Part shown: positions 11,412-19,216 of the stretch, piece after piece
Layout: the number at the start of each line of letters is the position of its first letter
How positions within the stretch are numbered: position 1 is the stretch's first letter
From: Nocardia sp. alder85J
GTDB taxonomy: Bacteria; Actinomycetota; Actinomycetes; Mycobacteriales; Mycobacteriaceae
Direction: 5' to 3'
Length of the DNA: 64,000 nt
Assembly (NCBI RefSeq): GCF_020176955.2
Contig: NZ_JAIUCZ020000001.1
Span: 1,178,001-1,242,000, forward strand
Notes under the pieces: generated by a model
The model's database searches: none
What the model saw: only the letters and a program-made list of their open reading frames with translations
Told to the model about the DNA's origin: nothing
Position numbers and translations under genes: made by a program

Positions 11412-11831
11412 TCAGGCGGCGGAGCGGCTGTGCAGCGCGGTGGCGGCCGCCTCGGCCAGCCGGAACGGATCGATCGGGTGCGAGGCCACCGCCTCCGCGC
11501 GCGACCAGTTCGCCAGCCAGGCGTCGTCGGGCCGCGCGGTGATCACCAGAATCGGTGGGCAGGAAGCGATTTCGTCCTTGAGCTGTTTGGCCAGCCCGAG
11601 CCCGCCGGTGGGCGCGGCCTCACCGTCGAGCACGATCAGGTCGATGCCACCGGCGTCGAGCTGCTCGAGCACCACCGCGGCGGTGGCCACTTCCAGATAG
11701 TCGAACGGTGGTAGATCGGCCCGTGGGCGCGGGCCCAGGGCGGTCGTCACCTGGCGGCGCGTATCGGCGTCGCTCGAATACACCAGCACCCGCACCGCGG
11801 CGGAACGGTTCGCATCGGCCACCTTTCGCAT
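11412..11831 (-). CDS. Atypical receiver-domain protein next to nuo (Rv3143-like)
   Basis: A stand-alone response-regulator receiver domain of 139 residues with no output domain. The beta-3 strand DLIVLDGEA holds the probable phosphorylation aspartate. The acidic pair near the N-terminus reads SSDAD, and the usual C-terminal Lys-Pro is replaced by HP in ASHPIDPF, so phosphotransfer may be altered or absent. A similar orphan receiver (Rv3143) lies near the nuo operon in M. tuberculosis, as I recall. It is transcribed towards nuoA. The ATG at 11831 has no strong ribosome-binding site, so the first 12 residues are uncertain. Confidence 0.82.
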   Translation of the reverse strand: MRKVADANRSAAVRVLVYSSDADTRRQVTTALGPRPRADLPPFDYLEVATAAVVLEQLDAGGIDLIVLDGEAAPTGGLGLAKQLKDEIASCPPILVITARPDDAWLANWSRAEAVASHPIDPFRLAEAAATALHSRSAA

Positions 11832-11991
11832 GCTACGTCCGCGGCGGCCCGCGCGGGGTCAGGTTCGCCCAGCGCGCCGCGCGCCGAGGGCCGCCCGCGA
11901 CCCCGCCGGAGTGGAATCGGGCCTGTTCAGCGGGCTCGGAACGCGAGATATTTGTACATACGCGAAGGGGCGACGAGGAAGGGCGATGACG

Positions 11992-12420
11992 ATGCGTATC
12001 TCGGAGATCCTGCGCCGGAAGGGCGCGGATGTCGTGACCATCGTGCCGGAGGCGACGGTACGCGAACTGCTCGGACTGCTGGCCGAGCGCAATGTGGGAG
12101 CGGTGGTGGTGTCCCGGGGCGGCGGCACGCTCGACGGCATCGTGTCCGAACGCGACATCGTGCGGCGGCTGCACAAGGTCGGCGCGGCCCTGCTGGACCG
12201 CCCGGTCGCCGACATCATGACCGCGGTAGTGCACACCTGCTCGCCGGACGACCACGTGGAGAGCCTGCGGCCGACGATGACCGAGCACCGCATCCGGCAT
12301 CTGCCGGTGCTGCGCGACGGCCGGATGGTCGGCATCGTCAGCATCGGCGATGTGGTGAAGAGCGCGATCTCGGAATTGCAGACCGAGCGCGAGCAGCTCG
12401 TGCACTACCTCCAGGGCTGA
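11992..12420 (+). CDS. CBS-domain protein
   Basis: A 142-residue protein made of two CBS motifs, which bind adenine nucleotides. The first spans about residues 8-60 and ends in GIVSERDIVRRL. The second spans about 75-130 and ends in GIVSIGDVVKS. There is no attached enzyme domain, so it is a free-standing energy or redox sensor by family analogy. The start at 11992 is preferred because GAGGAAGGG lies 8-10 bases upstream; an ATG six bases earlier is possible. It is divergent from the receiver gene. Confidence 0.88.
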   Translation: MRISEILRRKGADVVTIVPEATVRELLGLLAERNVGAVVVSRGGGTLDGIVSERDIVRRLHKVGAALLDRPVADIMTAVVHTCSPDDHVESLRPTMTEHRIRHLPVLRDGRMVGIVSIGDVVKSAISELQTEREQLVHYLQG

Positions 12421-12914
12421 GCGCGAATTTCATCAGCTCGTAACACCGATAATCAATGGTGAGGCCGTCGGTGAGCGCATTATTTCGATGGGCGGACGTT
12501 CGATTCGCAGGCTCGCGGTGGACGACACCGCAGATCGGGTGGGGTCCGGGATGTGCATTGTCCCTCGGACCTCACCGCCCGATTTGGTCGTCGTACCGTG
12601 TGCGGACCTCCGCCGACCACGTGTGAAAAGTTCCGGCGGGCGAGCCGGAAAACACCGCCGCCCGCATCCGGAAAATTCGCCGCAGGCCGCGGCGGATTTT
12701 CCGGCCGCGAGGCGGCCGGTGTATTTCCGGTCGGCGGTCGCCGACTCTCCTCCGACCGGCGCCGCGGCCGGTATGTCGCCGGGCAATCGCCGGCGCGCGG
12801 TGTCCTCCGAGGTTGCCGCGACGGTGAGCGGGGGACCCCGGCGCACGGGCGCGCCGCTGCGGCTATAGGGTGCGTGGCGCAGCGTGCCGCCCACCCACCA
12901 CGACAAGGACTTCC
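12421..12914. other. Palindrome-rich intergenic region
   Basis: This 494-bp stretch lies between the CBS gene and a lipoprotein gene. The first 60 bp are unusually AT-rich for this genome. From about 12631 on it is dense in inverted repeats built from CCGGAAAA/TTTTCCGG blocks. I see no coding region with a start signal; the open frames here look like GC-bias shadows. Confidence 0.6.
12644..12732. repeat. Long nested inverted repeat (about 89 nt)
   Basis: The inner stem pairs 12668-12683 (CCGGAAAATTCGCCGC) with 12689-12704 (GCGGCGGATTTTCCGG). That is 16 pairs with one G-T pair around a five-base loop. The outer stem pairs about 12645-12662 with 12711-12730 through two single-base bulges. A separate perfect palindrome GTCGGCG-GT-CGCCGAC follows at 12730-12745. 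No T-tract follows, so it is not a standard terminator. It could be a mobile palindromic repeat, a structured RNA or a processing site. Confidence 0.75.
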
Positions 12915-13427
12915 ATGCGCCGCCCCGCCGTGATCGTGCCCGTCTCGGTCGTTTTCGTGACCGTCCTCGCCGCCGTCGCCGGATGCGGCGATTCCGGTGC
13001 GGCCCACAGTGTCTCGGCAACCTCCCGGCCGCCGGTCGCCGCGGGTTCGCCCGCACAGGTTCCGGCCACCGTGGCGGCGGCCCCGAGTTCGGTTGCGGCA
13101 GCGCCCGATTCGTCCACCACCGAGCCGTCGTCGAGCAGCGCCACACCCACGACGACCGCCGTGAAGGCGGCCGTCCGCTGTGCCGCACAGGGCTGGCCGC
13201 AGCCGATCCCGGACTTCCGCGGGCAGCCGCTGGCGGCCACCGTCGTGGGTGCGGGACTGTGCTACGCCATCACCGGCGTGGCCACCGCCGACGGACACGA
13301 CGTGATGCACGATCCGAGAAGTTTCACCACGCCGTGGACGATCACCGGGCAAACACCGGATCCGGGCACGGCGGTGGCCGCGAACACCCCCGTCACCTTG
13401 ACCGTGGCGGCAGCGCCGCAGGGCTAG
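12915..13427 (+). CDS. Putative secreted lipoprotein with a PASTA-like C-terminal segment
   Basis: A 170-residue protein with a signal peptide (residues 3-21) ending in a lipobox-like AAVAGC, so it is probably anchored outside the membrane. Residues 25-80 are a low-complexity Ser/Thr/Ala/Pro linker. The C-terminal 85 residues hold two cysteines and end in a PASTA-like run, GQTPDPGTAVAANTPVTLTV. The function is unknown. AAGGA lies six bases before the ATG. Confidence 0.8.
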   Translation: MRRPAVIVPVSVVFVTVLAAVAGCGDSGAAHSVSATSRPPVAAGSPAQVPATVAAAPSSVAAAPDSSTTEPSSSSATPTTTAVKAAVRCAAQGWPQPIPDFRGQPLAATVVGAGLCYAITGVATADGHDVMHDPRSFTTPWTITGQTPDPGTAVAANTPVTLTVAAAPQG

Positions 13428-13469
13428 GCCCGCCGGAATCCGGTGGGCCGCTGGATATCCGCCGGTTAT

Positions 13470-13628
13470 CTAGCCGGCGACGGGCGGGACGGGGTGCTCG
13501 GCGGGGGTCTGCATGATCTGCTGCCACCAGGCGGTCAGCGGGCTGGGATCGGGCCAGACGACAGTGTCGGTGAGCGAATCGTCGCTCTCCCGTGACGTCA
13601 CCGGCGTGGTCTGCGGGCGGGAAATCAT
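13470..13628 (-). CDS. Small hypothetical peptide (52 aa)
   Basis: A short minus-strand gene with a strong ribosome-binding site: CGGAGGAGA ends about six bases before the ATG at 13628. The peptide has an acidic N-terminal half (SRESDDSLTDT) and a C-terminal half rich in Trp and Pro (VVWPDPSPLTAWWQQIM). It has no signal peptide or membrane helix. I do not recognise it. The leader/core look recalls modified-peptide precursors, but no modification enzyme lies nearby. Confidence 0.5.
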   Translation of the reverse strand: MISRPQTTPVTSRESDDSLTDTVVWPDPSPLTAWWQQIMQTPAEHPVPPVAG

Positions 13629-14000
13629 CACGAATCTCCTCCGGAATCCGTGTGGACCCCGAAACCCGCAGCGATCATACGTGTTCCGGGGCTGGTGCCT
13701 CCGGCTCACAACGCTGTGAGTGATCCAGATCTTGTCGGTAGAATTCCGCTCTGTATACCAGGAACCGTAATTTCGATCAAGGATCGTTGATATGACGGCG
13801 ATTCTTTTCGATGTGAACATCGATCGGGCCGGGTGTTTGCTGATTCCCGTGATCACCTTTGTGCGCTCGACGGCGTCGAGTTGCCGAGGGCATGGCAATC
13901 AACAGTGTTCCCGCGCAAAAGTTCCGGTAAACATCTCCGGAAAATGAATACCGACCGGCAGGTAGTGGCAAATGGCGCAAATGTGACAGTGCGCGGCGGA
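13629..14000. other. Intergenic region with two short palindromes
   Basis: About 370 bp between the small peptide gene and the MarR gene. It is AT-richer than its surroundings. It has two perfect palindromes, CTCACA-ACGC-TGTGAG at 13705-13720 and TCGATGT-GA-ACATCGA at 13808-13823. The first is 77 bp upstream of the small peptide gene and could be its operator. No coding region is supported. Confidence 0.5.
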
Positions 14001-14459
14001 TCAGTCGGCCGATCGATCGTCCAGAAGGGTGACGAGTTTGGTGAGACCCGCGATCAGCGTGCCGCGCTCGCCCGGCTCGAGCTGTTCCAGCGTGGCGGCG
14101 AAGCGCTGGATGCGGGCGGAGGTGAGCCCGTTGACCAGCCCGTGGGCCTGTTCGGTGGCGCTGAGCAACTGCGCGCGGCCGTCGCCGGGGTCCGCGGTGC
14201 GCTCGACGTAGCCGAGCTTCTCCAGGCCGGACACCATCCGCGACATGGTCGGGGCGGTGACGTGTTCGACGGCGGCCAGATCGCTGAGCCGCATCGGGCC
14301 CGAGCGCACCAGGGTGCCCAGTGCGCCGGCGGACCCCTGGCTCAGCGATCCCAGGTCCCCGGAGCGGCGCAGCACGCGGGTGATCCGCCCGATGGCGAGG
14401 TACAGATCCGCCGCCTCGGCCAGTTCCTCGGTGCTGCGCGAACGCTCCTGCTGGATCAT
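14001..14459 (-). CDS. MarR-family transcriptional regulator
   Basis: A 152-residue winged-helix regulator. The DNA-binding core is at about residues 50-105 (RLSDLAAVEHVTAPTMSRMVSGL, then the wing RTADPGDGRAQLLSAT). Flanking helices form the dimer interface. Its start overlaps the MFS stop by four bases, so it is co-transcribed with the exporter and probably represses both through the operator upstream of that gene. Confidence 0.93.
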   Translation of the reverse strand: MIQQERSRSTEELAEAADLYLAIGRITRVLRRSGDLGSLSQGSAGALGTLVRSGPMRLSDLAAVEHVTAPTMSRMVSGLEKLGYVERTADPGDGRAQLLSATEQAHGLVNGLTSARIQRFAATLEQLEPGERGTLIAGLTKLVTLLDDRSAD

Positions 14460-16306
14460 CGGTTGGCCGCTCCTACCCGGTCGTCGCCGACGCCCTCGTC
14501 GGTGCCGACGCCGCCGGTGGTGCTGTCCGTTTCCGAAAGTATGCCCTCTCGAACGGCTTCCGCGAGTTCGGCCTGCTCGTCCACGGCCTCGCCGTTGCCG
14601 GCGAACCAGGAGGCGACGGCTCCGATCAGCATCATCGCCGCGGCGGCGAGGAACACGACCACCAGTCCGGAGTGGAACGGCCCGGAGATCAGGCGCGGGA
14701 AGAACTCCTGCCCGGTGAGCACGTCACCGTGCACGCCCGGCTGATTCAGCGCACCGGTCGGCGCCAGCATCTCCTTGATCGGGTTGTAGCCCAGGAAGGC
14801 CGCGAACAGGCTGCCCACCGGCGGCGTGTTCGACAGCTGGTCGGCCAGTTGCGGCGAGACGCCCTGCCCGCGCAATCCGGAACTGAGAGCGCCGGGCAGC
14901 GTACTGGACAGGCCCACGATCATCAGCGAGAAGAACAGGCCGATCGACAGCGCCGAACCGCCGTTGAACAGCGTGCCGCGCATGCCGGAGGCGGCGCCGC
15001 GCTGGGCGGCCGGCGCGCTGGACATCACGGCCGCGGTATTGGGCGAGGCGAACACACCCGAGCCGACGCCGTTGACGAAGATCAGCGCCGCGAACAGCCA
15101 GTAGTTGAAATCGACCGGGATCAGGATCAGCCCGACGAAACTGGCCGCGACGATCACCAGGCCACCGACGGCGAACGGCCGGACGCCGAACTTGTCGGAC
15201 AGGAAGCCCGAGATCGGGCCCGCGGCGAGGAAGCCGATCGTGGTCGGCAGCATGTAGATGCCCGCCCACAGCGGCGTGGACTCGTAACTGAAGCCGTGCA
15301 ACGGCAGCCAGATGCCCTGTAGCCAGATGATCAGCATGAACTGCATACCGCCGCGGCCCACCGAGGCCATCAGCCCGGCCAGGTTCGCCAGGCTGAACGC
15401 GGGATTGCGGAACAGCGACAGGTTGAACATCGGCTGCGCCACCGTGGACTCGATCACGCAGAACGCGATCAGCAGCAGGATGCCGCCGGCGATGGCGCCG
15501 AGCACCCACGGGTTGGTCCAGCCGGTGTTGGAGCCGCCATAGGGCTGGATGCCGTACGTGATGCCGGTCAGCAGCGCGGTGAGGCCCACCGCGAAGGTCA
15601 CCGTGCCCGGTAGGTCCAGGGATCCGGAGCTGCGCTGGCCGAAGTCCTGCAACGAGCGGTACGACCAGACGGTGCCGATCACCGAGAACGGCACGCTGAC
15701 CCAGAACACCGCCTTCCAGTCCCATTCGGACAGCACGCCGCCGATCAGCAGGCCCAGGAACGAACCCGCGATGGCCGCGACCTGGTTGATGCCCAGCGCC
15801 ATACCGCGCTGGTTGGCGGGGAAGGCGTCGGTCAGGATGGCCGCCGAGTTGGCCATCAGCATCGCGCCGCCGACGCCCTGGATCACGCGCCACGCGATCA
15901 GCCAGATGGCGCCGCCGCCGTGAATGAACGGGTCCAGCGACGTCGCGATCGCCGAGATCGCGAAGACGACGAAGCCCAGGTTGTAGATCCGCACCCGGCC
16001 GAACATGTCGCCGAGCCGACCGAACATCACCACCAGCACCGCGGAGGCGAGCAGGAAGCCCATCATCATCCACAGCAGGTAGCTGACATTGCTCGCCGAC
16101 AGCGGATTGAGGTCGATGCCGCGGAAGATCGCCGGCAGCGAGATCAGCACGATCGACGAGTTGATGGTGACGATCAGCATGCCGAGCGTCGTATTGGACA
16201 GCGCGACCCACTTGTAGTTCGGGTGGTCGCGGTCCATGCGCCGCCGGCGCTGGATGGTCTGCACGTCGCCGACGTCGAGACCACCGGGTGGTGTGGCGGA
16301 AGCCAA
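14456..16306 (-). CDS. MFS transporter, DHA2 (14-helix) family
   Basis: A drug:proton antiporter-type exporter of 616 residues. It has about 14 membrane helices, an MFS motif A (FGRLGDMFGRVRIYN) and the family C motif region GGVLSEWDWKAVFWVSVPF. A large extracellular loop lies between the last two helices (about 480-545), followed by a hydrophilic acidic tail. The start is TTG at 16306 with CGGAGGG about eight bases before it. It is the first gene of an exporter-MarR operon; the substrate is unknown. Confidence 0.9.
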   Translation of the reverse strand: MASATPPGGLDVGDVQTIQRRRRMDRDHPNYKWVALSNTTLGMLIVTINSSIVLISLPAIFRGIDLNPLSASNVSYLLWMMMGFLLASAVLVVMFGRLGDMFGRVRIYNLGFVVFAISAIATSLDPFIHGGGAIWLIAWRVIQGVGGAMLMANSAAILTDAFPANQRGMALGINQVAAIAGSFLGLLIGGVLSEWDWKAVFWVSVPFSVIGTVWSYRSLQDFGQRSSGSLDLPGTVTFAVGLTALLTGITYGIQPYGGSNTGWTNPWVLGAIAGGILLLIAFCVIESTVAQPMFNLSLFRNPAFSLANLAGLMASVGRGGMQFMLIIWLQGIWLPLHGFSYESTPLWAGIYMLPTTIGFLAAGPISGFLSDKFGVRPFAVGGLVIVAASFVGLILIPVDFNYWLFAALIFVNGVGSGVFASPNTAAVMSSAPAAQRGAASGMRGTLFNGGSALSIGLFFSLMIVGLSSTLPGALSSGLRGQGVSPQLADQLSNTPPVGSLFAAFLGYNPIKEMLAPTGALNQPGVHGDVLTGQEFFPRLISGPFHSGLVVVFLAAAAMMLIGAVASWFAGNGEAVDEQAELAEAVREGILSETDSTTGGVGTDEGVGDDRVGAANR

Positions 16307-16352
16307 GGGAGTTTCCCTCCGGAGAAGATTCGGACAGGGCCTCCACTTAATG

Positions 16353-16372
16353 TAGTTGCGTAAGGCTAACTA
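16353..16372. promoter_or_regulatory. Candidate MarR operator
   Basis: TAGTTGCGTAAGGCTAACTA has perfect TAGTT/AACTA half-sites 10 bases apart, and a further AACTA follows. It lies about 50 bp upstream of the exporter start, where a promoter is expected. MarR proteins usually bind palindromes of this size, so autoregulation by the downstream MarR is a reasonable inference. Confidence 0.55.
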
Positions 16373-16437
16373 ACTAAATCCTGGCGACGCGAGATGCGTC
16401 ACAGGACGAATCGACAGCCGTCGCGGGGGTCGGCCGC

Positions 16438-17148
16438 TCAGGCTCGATCGTGGCGGCGCACCCAGCGCAGATCGGCCCGCCAGGTGTAGGCGGCCACCAG
16501 CGCGGAGGCGATCACGGCCGCGTTCAACATGTCGCGGCCGTCGATGATCAGCGAGACCAGGCCGCCCAGCAGCGCGCCCAGCGCGAACGACAGATACTGC
16601 ACCGCGTAGCCCAGCCACTCCCGGTGCGTGCCCCCGCCGACCAGGTGCCGCTCCAGCCCCTGGGCGAACTTCACCAGTGTTCCGGTGACGTAGGTGACCG
16701 GGATCGACACCTCGCCGTTGCGGACGAACGAGGTGTTCAGATTGCCCATCGCGAACGATACGAACAGGATCGGCACCAGGCCCAGGTCGCGCTCGTGCGC
16801 GTACAGGCTCCAATCCAGCAGGGCCGCGGCCGCCAGCACGGCCGTGGCCAGCACGGTGGACCCGTGTGGATGGTTGCTCGACCAGCGCCAGCGCCGGAAC
16901 ACCGAACCGACGAACACCCCCGCCAGGAAGCAGGCGATCAGGCCCGCCGCACCCAGTGCCAGATTGCGGTCGCCGAGGAATCCGCCGATCACCGCGCGCT
17001 CGGTGTTGCCGGTCATGAAGGTGACGAAATACCCGTCGGAGTGCGTGTAGGCCGCTGCGCCGACGAATCCGGCCAGCACCAGCAGCACCGAGGACAGCTC
17101 GGTCTCCAGATTCCAGAACGGCTCGGGCGGATCCGGCGTCGGGGTCAC
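16438..17148 (-). CDS. DUF1275 (YoaK-type) membrane protein
   Basis: A 236-residue integral membrane protein with six helices. The YFVTFMTGNTERAVIG segment near residue 41 is the DUF1275 hallmark. Function is not established for the family. The start is GTG at 17148. A TAGCCT hexamer lies exactly six bases upstream, with no ribosome-binding site, which suggests a leaderless transcript. Confidence 0.88.
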   Translation of the reverse strand: MTPTPDPPEPFWNLETELSSVLLVLAGFVGAAAYTHSDGYFVTFMTGNTERAVIGGFLGDRNLALGAAGLIACFLAGVFVGSVFRRWRWSSNHPHGSTVLATAVLAAAALLDWSLYAHERDLGLVPILFVSFAMGNLNTSFVRNGEVSIPVTYVTGTLVKFAQGLERHLVGGGTHREWLGYAVQYLSFALGALLGGLVSLIIDGRDMLNAAVIASALVAAYTWRADLRWVRRHDRA

Positions 17149-17220
17149 GGCAACAGGCTAGCAACCATGCTCGGCGTTGCGGGCGTGTCGAATACGGCAC
17201 GCGGATCGCCGCCGCGATCG

Positions 17221-17265
17221 GCACTGGCTGCCATCGCGCACTGGCTGCACGATGGCAGCCAGTGC
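17221..17265. terminator. 16-bp perfect inverted repeat after the patatin gene
   Basis: GCACTGGCTGCCATCG (17221-17236) is repeated inverted at 17250-17265 around a 13-base loop. The loop holds another copy of the core GCACTGGCTGC. It lies 12 bp past the patatin stop and upstream of DUF1275. It could act as a terminator, although there is no T-run. Confidence 0.55.
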
Positions 17266-17276
17266 GCGAATCCCGT

Positions 17277-18218
17277 TCAGCTCGCCGGTGCCACCGCGGG
17301 CAGGTAGGGGGCGAGGGCGTCGGTGGTCGCGGCCCGGCCCAGCGCGAGCGCCCGCAGCAGGGTCCGGGAGTCGCGCGCGACGCGGCCGATGGTGGGTGCG
17401 CCCAGCGGCGGCCGCACCTGCCACACCGCGGGATGACCGGCCAGCAGTTCCTCGTCGCGGGCGTGTACCTCGACGCGGGTCAGCCAGGTGTCCACGACGC
17501 CGGGGGCGTGCCGGGACAGGAATCGGGTCACGATCCGGTTCTCCAGGCCCGAGGGCGCGCCGGCTCGCTCGTCGGCCCGGCGGGTGCGCAGCACCAGCAC
17601 GTGGGTGGCGCCCTGGGCCAGAGCGGTACGGATCGGCACCGGCTCGGCGAGGCCCGCGTCGACGAAGCGGCGGCCGCCGAGCTCGACCGGATGTTCGGCC
17701 AGGATCGGCAGGCAGGTGGTGGCCCGCAGCGCCCGCTGCAACGCGGCCACATCGGTGAGATACGGGTGCAGGTCGACCGCGGCGCCGGAGGCGGCGTCGG
17801 TGCCGATCGGGTGGAAGGTCACCGGATTGGCCAGGATCGCCGGGAAGTCCATCGGCACGATGTGCCCGTACACCGAGTGCACCAGGAACGGGGTATCGAC
17901 GACCCGGCCACCCCACAGCAACCGGGCCGGCGAGATCACCCGCCGCACCACGTCCGCATGCCAGGCCCGCTCGGAGCCACGGGCCCGGCCGCACAGCAGC
18001 CAGGCCCCGTTCAGGGCCCCGGCCGACGAGCCGTACACGGCGTCGAAACAGGACAGCAGGCCCAGTTCCTCCAGCGCCATGACCATGCCGTGCGAATAGG
18101 CGCCGCGTGCCGAACCGCCCTCCACGACCAGCGCCAGCCGCGCCGCGTCGGTGCGCGCGCCGGGCGTGCTGCCCGCCGCCTGCCGCGCCGCGATCAGTTC
18201 GCCCACACTCCGCGACAC
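17277..18218 (-). CDS. Patatin-like phospholipase
   Basis: A 313-residue acyl hydrolase of the patatin fold, expected to cleave ester bonds of lipids with a Ser-Asp dyad. The oxyanion loop is GGSARG (34-39), the nucleophile is S65 in GSSAG, and the aspartate is D187 in DAGLAEP (DAG where DGG is usual). I place the start at GTG 18218 because GGGAGG lies eight bases upstream. The frame is open much further, but that part overlaps the divergent gene. It has no signal peptide, so it is probably cytoplasmic. Confidence 0.88.
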   Translation of the reverse strand: MSRSVGELIAARQAAGSTPGARTDAARLALVVEGGSARGAYSHGMVMALEELGLLSCFDAVYGSSAGALNGAWLLCGRARGSERAWHADVVRRVISPARLLWGGRVVDTPFLVHSVYGHIVPMDFPAILANPVTFHPIGTDAASGAAVDLHPYLTDVAALQRALRATTCLPILAEHPVELGGRRFVDAGLAEPVPIRTALAQGATHVLVLRTRRADERAGAPSGLENRIVTRFLSRHAPGVVDTWLTRVEVHARDEELLAGHPAVWQVRPPLGAPTIGRVARDSRTLLRALALGRAATTDALAPYLPAVAPAS

Positions 18219-18517
18219 CGCGTCGACCTCCCGTAGCACCGAATTCGCCCGAACCACCCGGGTCCTCGGTCTCGTGTCTAACACAGGGCCGCCGGCATCG
18301 ATGTGGCAGCCGGTGCGGTCCGGCACTCGGTGCGGCGATCGGACCGCGCGGTTCGGACGGCGGCGGAGTCGTAGCGATGTGCGATGATTGCCCCGAAGCA
18401 TGTGACCCGAACTGCTGTTCTGCCGTGAGCCGGCCCACCGTAACGCGCCGACTCGTTCTGCCGAGAATTCGCTGTGCTGCCGTGAGAGTGCGTCATCGAA
18501 ACGGACAGGGGACGGAC

Positions 18518-19216
18518 ATGGTCGACTGGTTACCCACTGCGGAGGTGCGCGCGGTCGCACCGGTCCTGGACAGGTACTCGCAATCGGTGCTGCTGGGCGA
18601 GGTGTGGAAACGTCCCGACCTGTCGCCACGCGACCGCAGCCTCATCACGGTGTCGGCGCTGATCGCCCGCAATCACCTGTCCGACCTGTCGTATCACCTG
18701 TACTGGGCGCTCGACAACGGCATCACCCCGGCCGAACTGTCGGAGATGGTCACCCACCTGGCGTTCTACGCCGGGTGGGCGGATGCGCTGGCCGCGGTGC
18801 CGACCATCAAGAAGGTGTTCGACCATCGGGGGATCGGCCGCGAACAGCTGCCGCCGGTCGACGAGGACCCGCTGCCGCAGGACACGGCCGCCGAGGCGCG
18901 CCGGGCCGACGAGGTGGCACGGAATTTCGGCGAGGTCGCACCGGGCGTCGTGCAGTACACCACCGAGCTGGTGTTCGGCGACCTGTGGCTGCGGCCGGGG
19001 CTGGCGCCGCGCGACCGCAGCCTCGTCACCATCGCCGCGCTGGTGGCCACCGGGCACGTCGAGCAGATCACCTACCACCTCGACCGCGCGCTGGACTCCG
19101 GGCTGACCGAGGCCGAGGCCGCCGAGGTGCTCACCCATCTGGCCTTCTACGTCGGCTGGCCGAATGTGTTCGCGGCCATGCCGATCGTCAAGGACGTGCT
19201 GGCTAGCCGTTGTTGA
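18518..19216 (+). CDS. Two-domain carboxymuconolactone decarboxylase family protein
   Basis: A 232-residue protein with two CMD/AhpD-like repeats, at about 25-105 and 145-225. Each has SPRDRSLITVSALIA or APRDRSLVTIAALVA followed by THLAFYAGW or THLAFYVGW. The peroxidase CxxC is absent, so this is the decarboxylase-like rather than the AhpD redox type. GGGGA lies before the ATG. The gene converges with the next one and their ends overlap by 14 bp. Confidence 0.88.
   Translation: MVDWLPTAEVRAVAPVLDRYSQSVLLGEVWKRPDLSPRDRSLITVSALIARNHLSDLSYHLYWALDNGITPAELSEMVTHLAFYAGWADALAAVPTIKKVFDHRGIGREQLPPVDEDPLPQDTAAEARRADEVARNFGEVAPGVVQYTTELVFGDLWLRPGLAPRDRSLVTIAALVATGHVEQITYHLDRALDSGLTEAEAAEVLTHLAFYVGWPNVFAAMPIVKDVLASRC

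Noticed and set aside
13777..13980. A 67-codon minus-strand frame
   Set aside because: No ribosome-binding site, no recognisable pattern, and it covers an AT-rich palindromic stretch that looks regulatory.
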